From the NCBI RefSeq assembly GCF_002335445.1, contig NZ_BDME01000001.1:62001-126000 (forward strand): 64,000 bases of DNA. Reading direction: 5' to 3'. The notes below the pieces were generated by a model that saw only the letters and a list, made by a program, of their open reading frames with translations, searched no databases and was not told the DNA's origin. How positions within the stretch are numbered: position 1 is the first letter of the stretch; each line of letters begins with the position of its first letter. Below, one piece after another: positions 7,521-15,799 of this stretch. Source of the stretch: Lebetimonas natsushimae (lineage in GTDB: Bacteria > Campylobacterota > Campylobacteria > Campylobacterales > Nautiliaceae). Made by a program: the position numbers and the translations under genes.

Positions 7521-7590
7521 TCAATTTCCCCTCCTTAAAAGTTTTTAAGAATTACCTCCTCTTTTGCCCTTTTGGGCATATTGTTAAATA
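7521..7590 (+). ncRNA. Candidate small RNA with anti-Shine-Dalgarno-like loops
   Basis: A transcript from the promoter at 7509-7514 would start near 7521 in the 125-bp gap between two convergent genes, where no ORF is seen. It would contain CCCCTCC (7528-7534), a stem CTTAAAA/TTTTAAG, ACCTCCTC around 7554-7561 and a GCCC-TTTT-GGGC hairpin (7566-7577). Both C-rich motifs are complementary to Shine-Dalgarno sequences. The terminal hairpin lacks a clear U-tract, so the 3' end is uncertain and the RNA could run antisense into the 3' end of fliI. Confidence 0.35.
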
Positions 7591-7600
7591 AAATGTAAAT

Positions 7601-8899
7601 TCATATTATTTCTTTTAGCAAGTTTAAAATTTCTTCATATTTGTATAATTCATCAGGATTCTGTTTTAAAAAATTTTCCATGGCTTCTTTTTTTTCAATT
7701 GCTTCGTCTAAATCCCTGTCAACCCCTTTTTGATATGCACCGATTCTTATTAACACTTCATTTTCTTTAAGAAGAGAGTATAAATATTTAAATTTCTGAA
7801 CCAATGTTAAATGCTCTTTATTTACGACATTGTTCATAACTCTGCTGGCAGATGAAAGGATATCAATTGGAGGATACATACCTCTGTCTGTCAGTTCCCT
7901 GTTTAAAATAATATGTCCATCCAGAATACTTCTTGCCTGGTCTGCAATCGGATCGGCTGAGGTATCGTCTCCTTCTACCAAAACGGTAAAAAATGCGGTA
8001 ATTGAACCTTTGCCTTTTTCTTTTCCGGCTCTTTCCATTAATTGGGGGAGTAAAATAATTGAGCTTGGAGGGTAACCTTTAGAAGTAGGAGGTTCCCCCT
8101 GTGCCAGACCTATTTCTCTTTGTGCCATTGCAAAACGTGTTATACTGTCCATTAAAAACAATACATCTTTCCCTTTGTCTTTAAAATATTCAGCCACAGC
8201 CATTGCAGAAAACGCCCCGTATTTTCTCATTAAAGCCGAATCATCGCTTGTGGCGGCGATAATTACAGTATTGGCTAAATCCCCCTTTAAATTATGTTCT
8301 ATAAATTCGGGAATTTCACGGCCCCTCTCACCAATCAGGGCTATTACTTTAATTTCAGCAGAACTTCCTTTTACAATCATACTCATTAAAGTCGATTTTC
8401 CAACCCCGCTTCCGGCAAAAATACCCAGTTTCTGACCTTTACCGCAGGTTAAAAGTCCGTCTATCGCTTTAATTCCGGTGGAGAAAACTTCATTTATCAC
8501 GCCTCTTTTAAGAGGGGATATGGGTTTTTTCATAATCGGATATTTTTTTTCAAATGTTATAGGGCCTTTTGAATCAATCGGATTCATAAAAGGATCCACC
8601 ACTCTTCCAAGCAGTCCTTCTCCAACCGGGATATTCATTCCGTTTTCGTCTATATAAATTTTATCCCCTATTTTAAAGCCCTCTAAAAAACTAAAAGGGG
8701 TGACAATAAAAGAGTTTTCATCGAGGCTTGTCACCATTCCGGGCATTTCTTTTTCATTTGAGCAGATTTTTACTATATCCCCGATTGAAGGATTTAGGCC
8801 CGTTGCAATCAAATTGGTTGAATTTATTTTTTTAATAATTCCAAAAGGGCGTGAAAGTTTTTTGGAATTGATTTTATTCTTTATATTCTTTAGAGGCAT
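7601..8899 (-). CDS. fliI: Flagellar protein export ATPase FliI
   Basis: This 432-aa F1-beta/FliI-type ATPase has Walker A GSGVGKST at 163-170, the Walker B region VLFLMDSITRFAMAQREIGL and the export-ATPase block GEPPTSKGYPPS. It energises the flagellar type III export gate with FliH and FliJ. The length is normal. AAAGGAAACG precedes the ATG. Other flagellar genes in the window (flgB-flgC-fliE, a FliJ-like gene) are far away, which is usual for Campylobacterota, whose flagellar genes are scattered. Confidence 0.93.
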   Translation of the reverse strand: MPLKNIKNKINSKKLSRPFGIIKKINSTNLIATGLNPSIGDIVKICSNEKEMPGMVTSLDENSFIVTPFSFLEGFKIGDKIYIDENGMNIPVGEGLLGRVVDPFMNPIDSKGPITFEKKYPIMKKPISPLKRGVINEVFSTGIKAIDGLLTCGKGQKLGIFAGSGVGKSTLMSMIVKGSSAEIKVIALIGERGREIPEFIEHNLKGDLANTVIIAATSDDSALMRKYGAFSAMAVAEYFKDKGKDVLFLMDSITRFAMAQREIGLAQGEPPTSKGYPPSSIILLPQLMERAGKEKGKGSITAFFTVLVEGDDTSADPIADQARSILDGHIILNRELTDRGMYPPIDILSSASRVMNNVVNKEHLTLVQKFKYLYSLLKENEVLIRIGAYQKGVDRDLDEAIEKKEAMENFLKQNPDELYKYEEILNLLKEII

Positions 8900-8958
8900 C
8901 GTTTCCTTTCAAATTGTTATAAAATTATGGTATTATACACTTTAAAAAAGGATAATGT
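8900..8958. promoter_or_regulatory. Divergent fliI/tig promoter region
   Basis: This 59-bp gap has TATTAT at 8931-8936 facing tig and GTTATA at 8916-8921, which is TATAAC on the minus strand, facing fliI. Ribosome-binding sites AAAAAAGGA (tig) and GAAAGGAAA (fliI) flank it. No operator-like repeat was seen. Confidence 0.5.
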
Positions 8959-10245
8959 ATGGTTGAAGCTAAAAAAATAGATTCTGCTAATAGTATAATA
9001 AAAGCTGAAATTGAAAATCAAGATTTGGAAGCAAAAAAAGACAAAATTGCTAAGCAACTTGCAAAAAAAGTAAAAATTCAGGGATTCAGACCCGGAAAAG
9101 TTCCAGTAAAAATAGTTAAAAAAATGTATGCTGCAGATATAGAACAAGACGCAATAAGCGAAGCCGTAAGAGATGTTTTAAATGAAGGTTTAAAAGCCCT
9201 TGAAATTGCTGAAATGATTGCGGAACCGGAAGTTGTTAAATTTGATAAAGGCGAAGAAAAAATTGAAGTGGAAATCAAAGTATTTACCAGACCTGAGGTA
9301 AATATTGAGGGTTATGAAGAATGTGTGCCTGAAATTGAAAAAATTGAAGTAAGTGATGAAGAAATCAATGAAGAATTACAAAATATTGCAAAAAGCTTAG
9401 CTGAAATTAAAGATTCTGAGAAAGAAGTTGCCCAAAAAGGTGATATTGCCGTTATTGATTTTAAAGGATATATTGACGGGAAAGAAATGGAAAACGGAAG
9501 CGCTGAGGATTATCCGCTAGAGCTTGGAAGCAATTCTTTTATTCCTGGATTTGAAGACCAGATTGTAGGTATGAAAGTAGGTGAGAGTAAAAAAATTAAA
9601 GTAACTTTCCCTGAAAATTACGGAGCAAAAGAAATTGCAGGAAAAGAGGCTGAATTTGAAGTAACCCTTAAAAAAATCCAGGAAAAAATACCGGCTGAAA
9701 TTAATGATGATCTGGCTAAAAAATATTTAAATGATGAAAATGCGACATTAGATACTCTTAAAGAACATGTTAAAGAATTGATTTTAAGCAGAAAAAAAGC
9801 GGAAGTATTTGCACCTAAAAAAGAAGAAATACTTGAATGTCTGGTTAAAAAATATGAAATTGACCTTCCTGAATCAGTAGTTGAGAGAGAAGTTGAAATA
9901 ATGATTAATCAGGAAGCTTCTAAAATGAGTCCTGCAGAAATTAAAGAACTTCAGGAAAATCCTGAAAAAGTAAAAGAACTAAGAGAAAAATTACTGCCAG
10001 ATGCAAAAGACAGGGTAAAATTAACTTTCTTAATTGATGCTATTGCCAAAAAAGAAAATGTAGATGTAAGCGACCAGGAGCTTTCACAGGTGATTTATTA
10101 TGAAGCTTTGATGCAGGGGCAAAATCCTCAGGATGTGATAAAATATTATCAGGAAAACAATTTACTTCCTGTAATTAAAATGAATATGATTGAGGAAAAA
10201 CTTTTAAATAAACTTCTTGATGACAAATTATCAAGTGAAGGATAA
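8959..10245 (+). CDS. tig: Trigger factor
   Basis: This 428-aa ribosome-associated chaperone and prolyl isomerase has the ribosome-docking signature GFRPGKVP at residues 42-49. A FKBP-type PPIase domain follows at about 150-235 (GDIAVIDFKGYIDGKEMENG onward), then a long helical chaperone arm. It receives nascent chains at the exit tunnel. It is followed after 3 bp by clpP, the tig-clp pairing common in bacteria. Length and domain order are typical. Confidence 0.95.
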   Translation: MVEAKKIDSANSIIKAEIENQDLEAKKDKIAKQLAKKVKIQGFRPGKVPVKIVKKMYAADIEQDAISEAVRDVLNEGLKALEIAEMIAEPEVVKFDKGEEKIEVEIKVFTRPEVNIEGYEECVPEIEKIEVSDEEINEELQNIAKSLAEIKDSEKEVAQKGDIAVIDFKGYIDGKEMENGSAEDYPLELGSNSFIPGFEDQIVGMKVGESKKIKVTFPENYGAKEIAGKEAEFEVTLKKIQEKIPAEINDDLAKKYLNDENATLDTLKEHVKELILSRKKAEVFAPKKEEILECLVKKYEIDLPESVVEREVEIMINQEASKMSPAEIKELQENPEKVKELREKLLPDAKDRVKLTFLIDAIAKKENVDVSDQELSQVIYYEALMQGQNPQDVIKYYQENNLLPVIKMNMIEEKLLNKLLDDKLSSEG

Positions 10246-10248
10246 GAA

Positions 10249-10836
10249 TTGAGTATTTTAATACCTACTGTTATTGAAAAAACAGGAAGAGGCGAGAGGG
10301 CATATGATATTTACTCCCGTCTGCTTAAAGACAGAATTATTATGCTTCAGGGTGAAATAAACGACCATGTAGCAAGTATAATAGTGGCGCAGCTTCTGTT
10401 TTTGGAAGCTGAAAATCCGGAAAAAGATATATATCTTTATATAAATTCCCCGGGAGGTGTGGTTACAAGCGGAATGGCTATTTATGATACAATGAATTAT
10501 ATAAAACCCGATGTTGTAACAATCTGTATGGGGCAGGCCGCAAGTATGGGCGCTTTTTTACTCAGCAGCGGTGCAAAGGGTAAAAGGTTTGCCCTGCCTC
10601 ATGCCAGAATTATGATTCACCAGCCTCTAGGAGGAGCGCAGGGTCAGGCTACCGATATTGAAATTCATGCAAAAGAGATTTTAAGAATGAAAAAAGAGCT
10701 TAATAAAATTTTAGCTGAAAACACAGGACAAAGTATAAGAAAAATAGAAAAAGACACAGAAAGAGATTTCTTTATGAGTGCTGAAGAGGCTATGAAATAT
10801 GGTCTTGTAGATAAAGTGCTTAAAAAGAGAGATTAA
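10249..10836 (+). CDS. clpP: ATP-dependent Clp protease proteolytic subunit
   Basis: This 195-aa serine protease subunit has the catalytic Ser99 in GQAASMGAF, His124 in IMIHQP and Asp173 in ERDFF. It forms tetradecameric barrels that degrade proteins fed by ClpX or ClpA. The start is TTG, 3 bp after the tig stop. The last base of the stop codon is the first base of the next ATG, so the GGDEF gene is coupled to it. No propeptide of note is visible. Confidence 0.95.
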   Translation: MSILIPTVIEKTGRGERAYDIYSRLLKDRIIMLQGEINDHVASIIVAQLLFLEAENPEKDIYLYINSPGGVVTSGMAIYDTMNYIKPDVVTICMGQAASMGAFLLSSGAKGKRFALPHARIMIHQPLGGAQGQATDIEIHAKEILRMKKELNKILAENTGQSIRKIEKDTERDFFMSAEEAMKYGLVDKVLKKRD

Positions 10837-11840
10837 TGATTAATAAAAGTGACGAAAAATATGTCAGTGCTTCAACTAAATCTGTCTCAAAGAATAATTT
10901 AGAAATATTTGCCAAAAAAGTATTTGACAAATTAATATCAGACGGGGTTCCCCCAATCCCCTACAATTATAAAGTTTATTTTTTAAACGAACTTGATAAT
11001 GAAGACCCAGAATTTAAAAAACATGTCTATGAAATGATTGCTTTAGAAGAGAGCAATGATTTGGAAAAAGATATAGAATTCGAAATTAAATTAAAAAATT
11101 CTTTTAAATTTTCAAAAGATTTGTTAAGTCATGTATCAATAGTTTATAAATTAAGTAAAAAATTAAAAGAACTGCTTGAAATACAGTTAAAAGAAGCAGC
11201 GCATATTACGAATAACAAGGCTTTGATTAAGCTTATAAATGCTTTTGAAAACAATTTAAAAATTATTGATACAAGACTTAGTAGAGAAATGGATGAGATT
11301 AAAAATATTTATTCAAAAAATGTTGAAGTATTAAAAGATATTGAAAAAAATTCTATTTATGATGCAAGATACGGTGTTTATAACAAAAATTATTTTTTAA
11401 ATGAAATAAAAAAAGAAATTACACTTATAAATAAATTTCATCATACAAGTTCGATAATTGCTGTTAAAATTAAAAATGAAGTATTTAATAAACTTTCATC
11501 TGAAAAATCCAGGATTTTAATAAACAGAAGTCTAGCTAAAATAATGCTTAAAACTTCAAGAAGAACAGATGTTGTTGCAAGATTTGAAGAAAATATTTTT
11601 GCAATGCTGCTAAAACATACTGATATAATAGGAGCTCAGCGTACAGTTGAGAGGCTTTCTGATGCAATATCCAATGCTTCTGTTTTTTTAGAAGGCGAAG
11701 AATTAGATTTAAAAATTGCAGCAGGTATTGTGGAATTAAAAGAAGGTAAAGATGCTGAAACATTTATTTTCAAAGCATTAAAAGCGTTGGAAGAAGCGGA
11801 AAAAAACGATGAATTATATGTTATTGAAAAGGCAGAATAA
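10836..11840 (+). CDS. Degenerate GGDEF-domain protein, probable c-di-GMP effector
   Basis: This 334-aa soluble protein has a helical N-terminal domain (about residues 18-160) containing the VPPIPYNYKVYF block, which resembles the N-terminal region of other stand-alone GGDEF proteins. A GGDEF-fold domain follows from about 172. The signature is replaced by EENIF (251-255), so cyclase activity is not expected. The RxxD inhibitory-site motif survives as RRTD (242-245), five residues before it as in active cyclases. The gene sits between clpP and def with single-base overlaps on both sides. A c-di-GMP-binding regulatory role is inferred from the retained motif. Confidence 0.75.
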   Translation: MINKSDEKYVSASTKSVSKNNLEIFAKKVFDKLISDGVPPIPYNYKVYFLNELDNEDPEFKKHVYEMIALEESNDLEKDIEFEIKLKNSFKFSKDLLSHVSIVYKLSKKLKELLEIQLKEAAHITNNKALIKLINAFENNLKIIDTRLSREMDEIKNIYSKNVEVLKDIEKNSIYDARYGVYNKNYFLNEIKKEITLINKFHHTSSIIAVKIKNEVFNKLSSEKSRILINRSLAKIMLKTSRRTDVVARFEENIFAMLLKHTDIIGAQRTVERLSDAISNASVFLEGEELDLKIAAGIVELKEGKDAETFIFKALKALEEAEKNDELYVIEKAE

Positions 11841-12364
11841 TGGCAGTACTTGATATAGTTACCTATCCAAATAAAATACTGAAACAGATTTCAAAACCGG
11901 TAGAGAGATTTGACAGTGAACTTCATAAACTTCTTGATAACATGTATGAAACAATGATCGCTAAAAACGGAGTCGGGCTTGCCGCTATTCAGGTAGCGGT
12001 TCCTATTAGGGCTTTAATTATAGATATAGGAGATGAAGAGGGAAAACAGGGGGAAAAAACTAAAATAGAAGTCATAAATCCCGAGTTTTTAGTTTGGGAA
12101 GGAAGTCAAAAAGATACAGAAGGATGTTTAAGCGTACCCGATTATTTTGATGAAGTGGAAAGGTATGCCAAGGTTAAGGTTAAATATTTTGACAGATTCG
12201 GAAAAGAGCATATAACTGATGCAGAAGGCTTACTTAGTGTTGCGTTTCAACATGAAACCGACCATTTAGACGGACATTTGTTTGTAGAAAGGCTTGATTA
12301 TATAAAAAGAAAGAAATTTGAAAAAGAATGGAAAAAACTTCTAAAACAAAAACGAAAAAAATAA
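11840..12364 (+). CDS. def: Peptide deformylase
   Basis: This 174-aa metalloenzyme has the three deformylase motifs: GVGLAAIQ (44-51), EGCLSVP (94-100) and HETDH (138-142). Cys96, His138 and His142 bind the metal and Glu139 is catalytic. It removes the formyl group from nascent proteins, which suits its placement near trigger factor. Motif 1 has Ile where many homologues have Pro. The basic C-terminal tail overlaps the start of comM by 37 bp. Confidence 0.95.
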   Translation: MAVLDIVTYPNKILKQISKPVERFDSELHKLLDNMYETMIAKNGVGLAAIQVAVPIRALIIDIGDEEGKQGEKTKIEVINPEFLVWEGSQKDTEGCLSVPDYFDEVERYAKVKVKYFDRFGKEHITDAEGLLSVAFQHETDHLDGHLFVERLDYIKRKKFEKEWKKLLKQKRKK

Positions 12365-13803
12365 ATTCAGCCACCCTTGAGGGATTTAATGCAAAAAAAG
12401 TAGAAGTTGAAAGTTCTTTTACAAAAGCACTTCCCGGTTTTTCAATTGTAGGACTTACAAGCCAGTCTATTCAAGAAAGTAAAGAGAGGGTAAAATCGGC
12501 TCTACTTAATAATGATTTTGAATTTCCCCCGCTTAAAATAACTATTTCGCTCTCACCTGCGGATTTGAAAAAAGAGGGGAGTCATTTTGATCTGCCAATA
12601 GCCCTCAGTATCTTATATCACAAAAAAGATATCAATTTAGATGATTTTTTGGTTTTGGGAGAGCTTGGGCTTGACGGTACACTTAAAGATACAAATGCAA
12701 TTTTTCCAATAATTTTATCTCTTAAACCGAAAAAAGTGATAATCCCGCTTGAGAGCGCCGCTAAGGTATCTAAAATTCCCGGAATTGAAATCTATGCTTT
12801 TTCACATCTAAAAGAGTTTGAAGAGTTTAAACCGAAAGAGTTCAAAAAGAGTGAACTACATTATGACTCAATAAAAATTGATGGTAAAAAATATTATTAT
12901 GTAAATGAATTTAAAGAAGATTTTATAGATGTAATAGGACAAAATGAGGCAAAAGAAGCCGCTTTGATTTCAGCCGCCGGATTTCACAATATTTTATTAG
13001 AGGGAAGTCCGGGTGTTGGAAAATCTATGATTATAAGCAGGATGAGATATATTCTTCCACCGATGAGTTTAGAAGAGATTTTGGAAGTTGAAAAATATAA
13101 TTCACTTGAAGGTAAAGTTGTAACGTTTAAACCTCTCAGACCTTTCAGGGCGCCTCATTATTCATCAACTAAAGCGGCCATATTTGGAGGAGGCAGCAGA
13201 GGGGCTAAAATTGGAGAAATTGCTTTTGCTAATAAAGGAATTTTATTTTTTGATGAACTGCCTTATTTTCAAAAGGATGTTTTGGAAAATCTGCGTCTTC
13301 CTCTGCAGGATAAAAAAGTATTAATCAGCAGGGTTAATTCAAAAATAGAATATGAAACGGATATACTTTTTGCAGCGGCTATGAATCCTTGTCCATGTGG
13401 TAATTTATTGAGCCCTGTTAAAGAGTGCAGATGCACAGACCTTGAAATAAGACGATATAAAAACAGAATTAGCGAGCCTTTATATGACAGAATTGAAATT
13501 TATCATCAGATGACAGAAGATGATGCAAAGGACACGATATCAAGTGAAGAATTGTTTGAAAAGGTTTTAATTGCATTTGAAATGCAAAAAGGTAAATTTA
13601 ATGCAAATTTAGAGGAAAATTATAAATTTAATTTGGAAAATGAGGCGGTAGAAATTTTAAACAAAGCTAAAAGGAGTTTTGCTTTAAGTAGAAGAAGTGA
13701 ATTTAATCTGTTGAAAGTTTCCAAAACCATTGCAAATTTAGATAAAAGAAACAAAATAAAAAAAGCAGATATTTTAAAAGCGTTAAGGTTTAGAAAAAGA
13801 TGA
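12328..13803 (+). CDS. comM: YifB/ComM-family Mg-chelatase-like AAA+ ATPase
   Basis: This 491-aa protein has an N-terminal Lon-protease-like fold region (SATLEGFNAKKVEVESS to GLTSQSIQESKERV), Walker A GSPGVGKS at about residue 228 and Walker B ILFFDELPYF. A Cys cluster NPCPCG is followed by a CRC motif. ComM is a helicase that promotes branch migration of incoming DNA during natural transformation in other bacteria. The annotated ATG lies inside def; the first 11 residues (MEKTSKTKTKK) could be extra, but no better start is evident. The next gene overlaps its stop by 4 bp. Confidence 0.88.
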   Translation: MEKTSKTKTKKINSATLEGFNAKKVEVESSFTKALPGFSIVGLTSQSIQESKERVKSALLNNDFEFPPLKITISLSPADLKKEGSHFDLPIALSILYHKKDINLDDFLVLGELGLDGTLKDTNAIFPIILSLKPKKVIIPLESAAKVSKIPGIEIYAFSHLKEFEEFKPKEFKKSELHYDSIKIDGKKYYYVNEFKEDFIDVIGQNEAKEAALISAAGFHNILLEGSPGVGKSMIISRMRYILPPMSLEEILEVEKYNSLEGKVVTFKPLRPFRAPHYSSTKAAIFGGGSRGAKIGEIAFANKGILFFDELPYFQKDVLENLRLPLQDKKVLISRVNSKIEYETDILFAAAMNPCPCGNLLSPVKECRCTDLEIRRYKNRISEPLYDRIEIYHQMTEDDAKDTISSEELFEKVLIAFEMQKGKFNANLEENYKFNLENEAVEILNKAKRSFALSRRSEFNLLKVSKTIANLDKRNKIKKADILKALRFRKR

Positions 13804-14408
13804 AAGAAATATTTAAGATTTTAAGTGAAGAGCACAATGCGATTAATTTGTTTTGGAATAATTTTCATAAAATAGATACAGGGGTTTACAGAAGTGCACA
13901 GATTCTTCCCTGGAGACTTAAAAAACTTATTAGAAAACATAACATTAAAACAATTATTAATTTAAGAGGGAGTAATAATTATCTTTATAAAAAAGAAAAA
14001 GAGATATGCGAAAAACTTGGGGTTGAATATATTGAACTTCCCATTTCTTCAAGGACATTGCCTAAAATAGAAGAAATGCAAAAATTAAAAAATATTTTAT
14101 TTGATAAAAATAAAAGACCAATTCTTTTTCATTGTAAAGCAGGGGCGGACAGAAGTGGATTTGTGGCCACGTTTTACAGGATTATTAAAGGTGAAAATCC
14201 AAAAGAAGCCATAAAAAAAGAATTGAAACTTAAATACGGATTCATTGCTTTAAGCAAAGCCGGAAGAATAAAAGAATTTTTTTCAAAGTATGATGGAAAA
14301 AAAGATTTTTTAGAGTGGGCAAAAGAAAACAGGGATAAAATCCAGGAAAATTTCAGTGAAAATCCTTTTATTGATTTTGTGTATGAAAAGATTTTAAGGA
14401 GGGAATAG
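13800..14408 (+). CDS. Dual-specificity/tyrosine phosphatase-like protein
   Basis: This 202-aa protein has the Cx5R phosphatase loop HCKAGADRSG at 111-120, with Cys112 as nucleophile and Arg118 binding phosphate. It also has the early block GVYRSAQILP (28-37) and TIINLRG (51-57) seen in the DSP and Tyr-phosphatase-2 families. No signal peptide or membrane span is seen, so it is cytoplasmic. The substrate may be a phosphoprotein, phosphoinositide-like lipid or phosphosugar; the sequence does not decide. It overlaps comM by 4 bp and abuts nnr through a shared base. Confidence 0.75.
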   Translation: MKEIFKILSEEHNAINLFWNNFHKIDTGVYRSAQILPWRLKKLIRKHNIKTIINLRGSNNYLYKKEKEICEKLGVEYIELPISSRTLPKIEEMQKLKNILFDKNKRPILFHCKAGADRSGFVATFYRIIKGENPKEAIKKELKLKYGFIALSKAGRIKEFFSKYDGKKDFLEWAKENRDKIQENFSENPFIDFVYEKILRRE

Positions 14409-15799
14409 TGAGAAGAGTTTTTAGGGATGTTTATGCTTTGGATAAAAAATGTTATGAAAAATATAATTTAACGGAAGATATTTTGATGGAACATGCCGCT
14501 TATGAAATGGCGCTTGAAATATATAAAAGAATTGAAAAAGGCAGTAGGGTGACAATTGTGGCCGGTCCCGGAAATAACGGGGCTGACGGGATTACACTTG
14601 CAAGAATTCTTTTAGGGGATTATAAAGTAAATCTGTTTTTACCGCTTAATGCAAAATCGCAGATGGCAAAGCTGCAGCTTGAAAGGTTTTTAAGGATTGG
14701 AGGAAAAGTTAGCAAAAAATTAAAAGAAGCGGATGCAGTGGTAGATGCCATATTTGGAAGCGGGCTTAAAAGGGATTTGAGTGATGAAATAGTGAAAACA
14801 ATTGAAAAAATGAATGAAATGAACGGTTTTAAACTTGCCTGTGATATTCCAACAGGAATTGATGAAAAAGGGAATATAAGACCTGTGGCATTTAAAGCCG
14901 ATTTAACCGTTACAATGGGTGCTGAAAAACTAAGTCTCTATTCAGATTCGGCAAAAGATTATGTGGGGGAGATTAAGCTGGCAAATTTAGGTATATCTTT
15001 TTCAAATTATGTTGAAAAAAGCGATTTTTTTATTTTGGAAAAAGGGGATTTAAAACTGCCTGTAAGAGCTAAACAAAATTCACATAAACGCTCTTACGGA
15101 CATTTGGGGATTTTATGCGGAGAAAAAAAAGGTGCCGCAGTTTTGGCAAGTCAGGCGGCTTTTAATTTTGGATGCGGGCTTGTGAGTTTGGTTGAGAGTG
15201 AAAAATGTAAAGTGGAAAATTATCCGTATGAGATTATGAAAAGCGGTAGTGTTGAAGGATTCAGTGCGCTTGCGTTTGGAATGGGAATGGGAGAGTGTTT
15301 TGATGATAAATTAGCTGAAATTGCAAAACTTGATATTCCGATGGTAATTGATGCCGATATGTTTTATAAAAAAGAGATTTTAAAATTTTTAGAAAAAAAA
15401 GTGGTTTTAACTCCTCATCCAAAAGAATTTTCATCTTTACTTAAAATTAGCGGGGTAGGTGAATATTCCACAAAAGAAATTCAGGAAAACAGGTTTGATT
15501 TGGCTTTGGAATTTTCTAAAAAATATCCACAAGTAGTTTTGCTTCTTAAAGGTGCAAATAAAATAATAGCCCATAATAAAAAATTTTATATTGACCCATA
15601 CGGCAGTGTGGCACTTGCAAAAGGCGGAAGCGGGGATGTGCTTGCCGGTATGATAGGTTCTTTGCTGGCGCAGGGAGAAGATTTATTATCTGCTACAATT
15701 AATGCAAGTCTGGCCCATTCAATTGCTGGAAATTATGAACCGAATTATGCCTTAACCCCTACTAAACTTATAAAAAGAGTTGAAAAGATTAGGATTTAG
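14408..15799 (+). CDS. nnr: Bifunctional NAD(P)H-hydrate epimerase / ADP-dependent dehydratase
   Basis: This 463-aa fusion has an N-terminal YjeF epimerase domain (about 1-200, with GPGNNGADG at 53-61) and a C-terminal ribokinase-like dehydratase domain (about 215-463, with VLTPHPKEF and GGSGDVLAG starting near 406). Together they repair hydrated NADH and NADPH, a damage product favoured by heat. The start is GTG at the preceding stop. Residues ESEKCKVENYPYE, near 265, are encoded by a heptamer repeat copy (15198-15225), a low-constraint insertion in the second domain. The 3' end overlaps the convergent msbA-like gene by 11 bp. Confidence 0.9.
   Translation: MRRVFRDVYALDKKCYEKYNLTEDILMEHAAYEMALEIYKRIEKGSRVTIVAGPGNNGADGITLARILLGDYKVNLFLPLNAKSQMAKLQLERFLRIGGKVSKKLKEADAVVDAIFGSGLKRDLSDEIVKTIEKMNEMNGFKLACDIPTGIDEKGNIRPVAFKADLTVTMGAEKLSLYSDSAKDYVGEIKLANLGISFSNYVEKSDFFILEKGDLKLPVRAKQNSHKRSYGHLGILCGEKKGAAVLASQAAFNFGCGLVSLVESEKCKVENYPYEIMKSGSVEGFSALAFGMGMGECFDDKLAEIAKLDIPMVIDADMFYKKEILKFLEKKVVLTPHPKEFSSLLKISGVGEYSTKEIQENRFDLALEFSKKYPQVVLLLKGANKIIAHNKKFYIDPYGSVALAKGGSGDVLAGMIGSLLAQGEDLLSATINASLAHSIAGNYEPNYALTPTKLIKRVEKIRI
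15198..15225 (+). repeat. Heptamer repeat copy R4 (inside nnr)
   Basis: Four units read GTGAAAA, ATGTAAA, GTGGAAA, ATTATCC in frame within the nnr dehydratase domain and encode about ten residues (SEKCKVENYP). The repeat's ATG strand is the coding strand. Confidence 0.55.

Noticed and set aside
7566-7577. GCCC-TTTT-GGGC hairpin as a bidirectional terminator for rluD-like and fliI genes
   Set aside because: The stem is only 4 bp and neither strand has a U-tract after it. It is described only as part of the possible small RNA.
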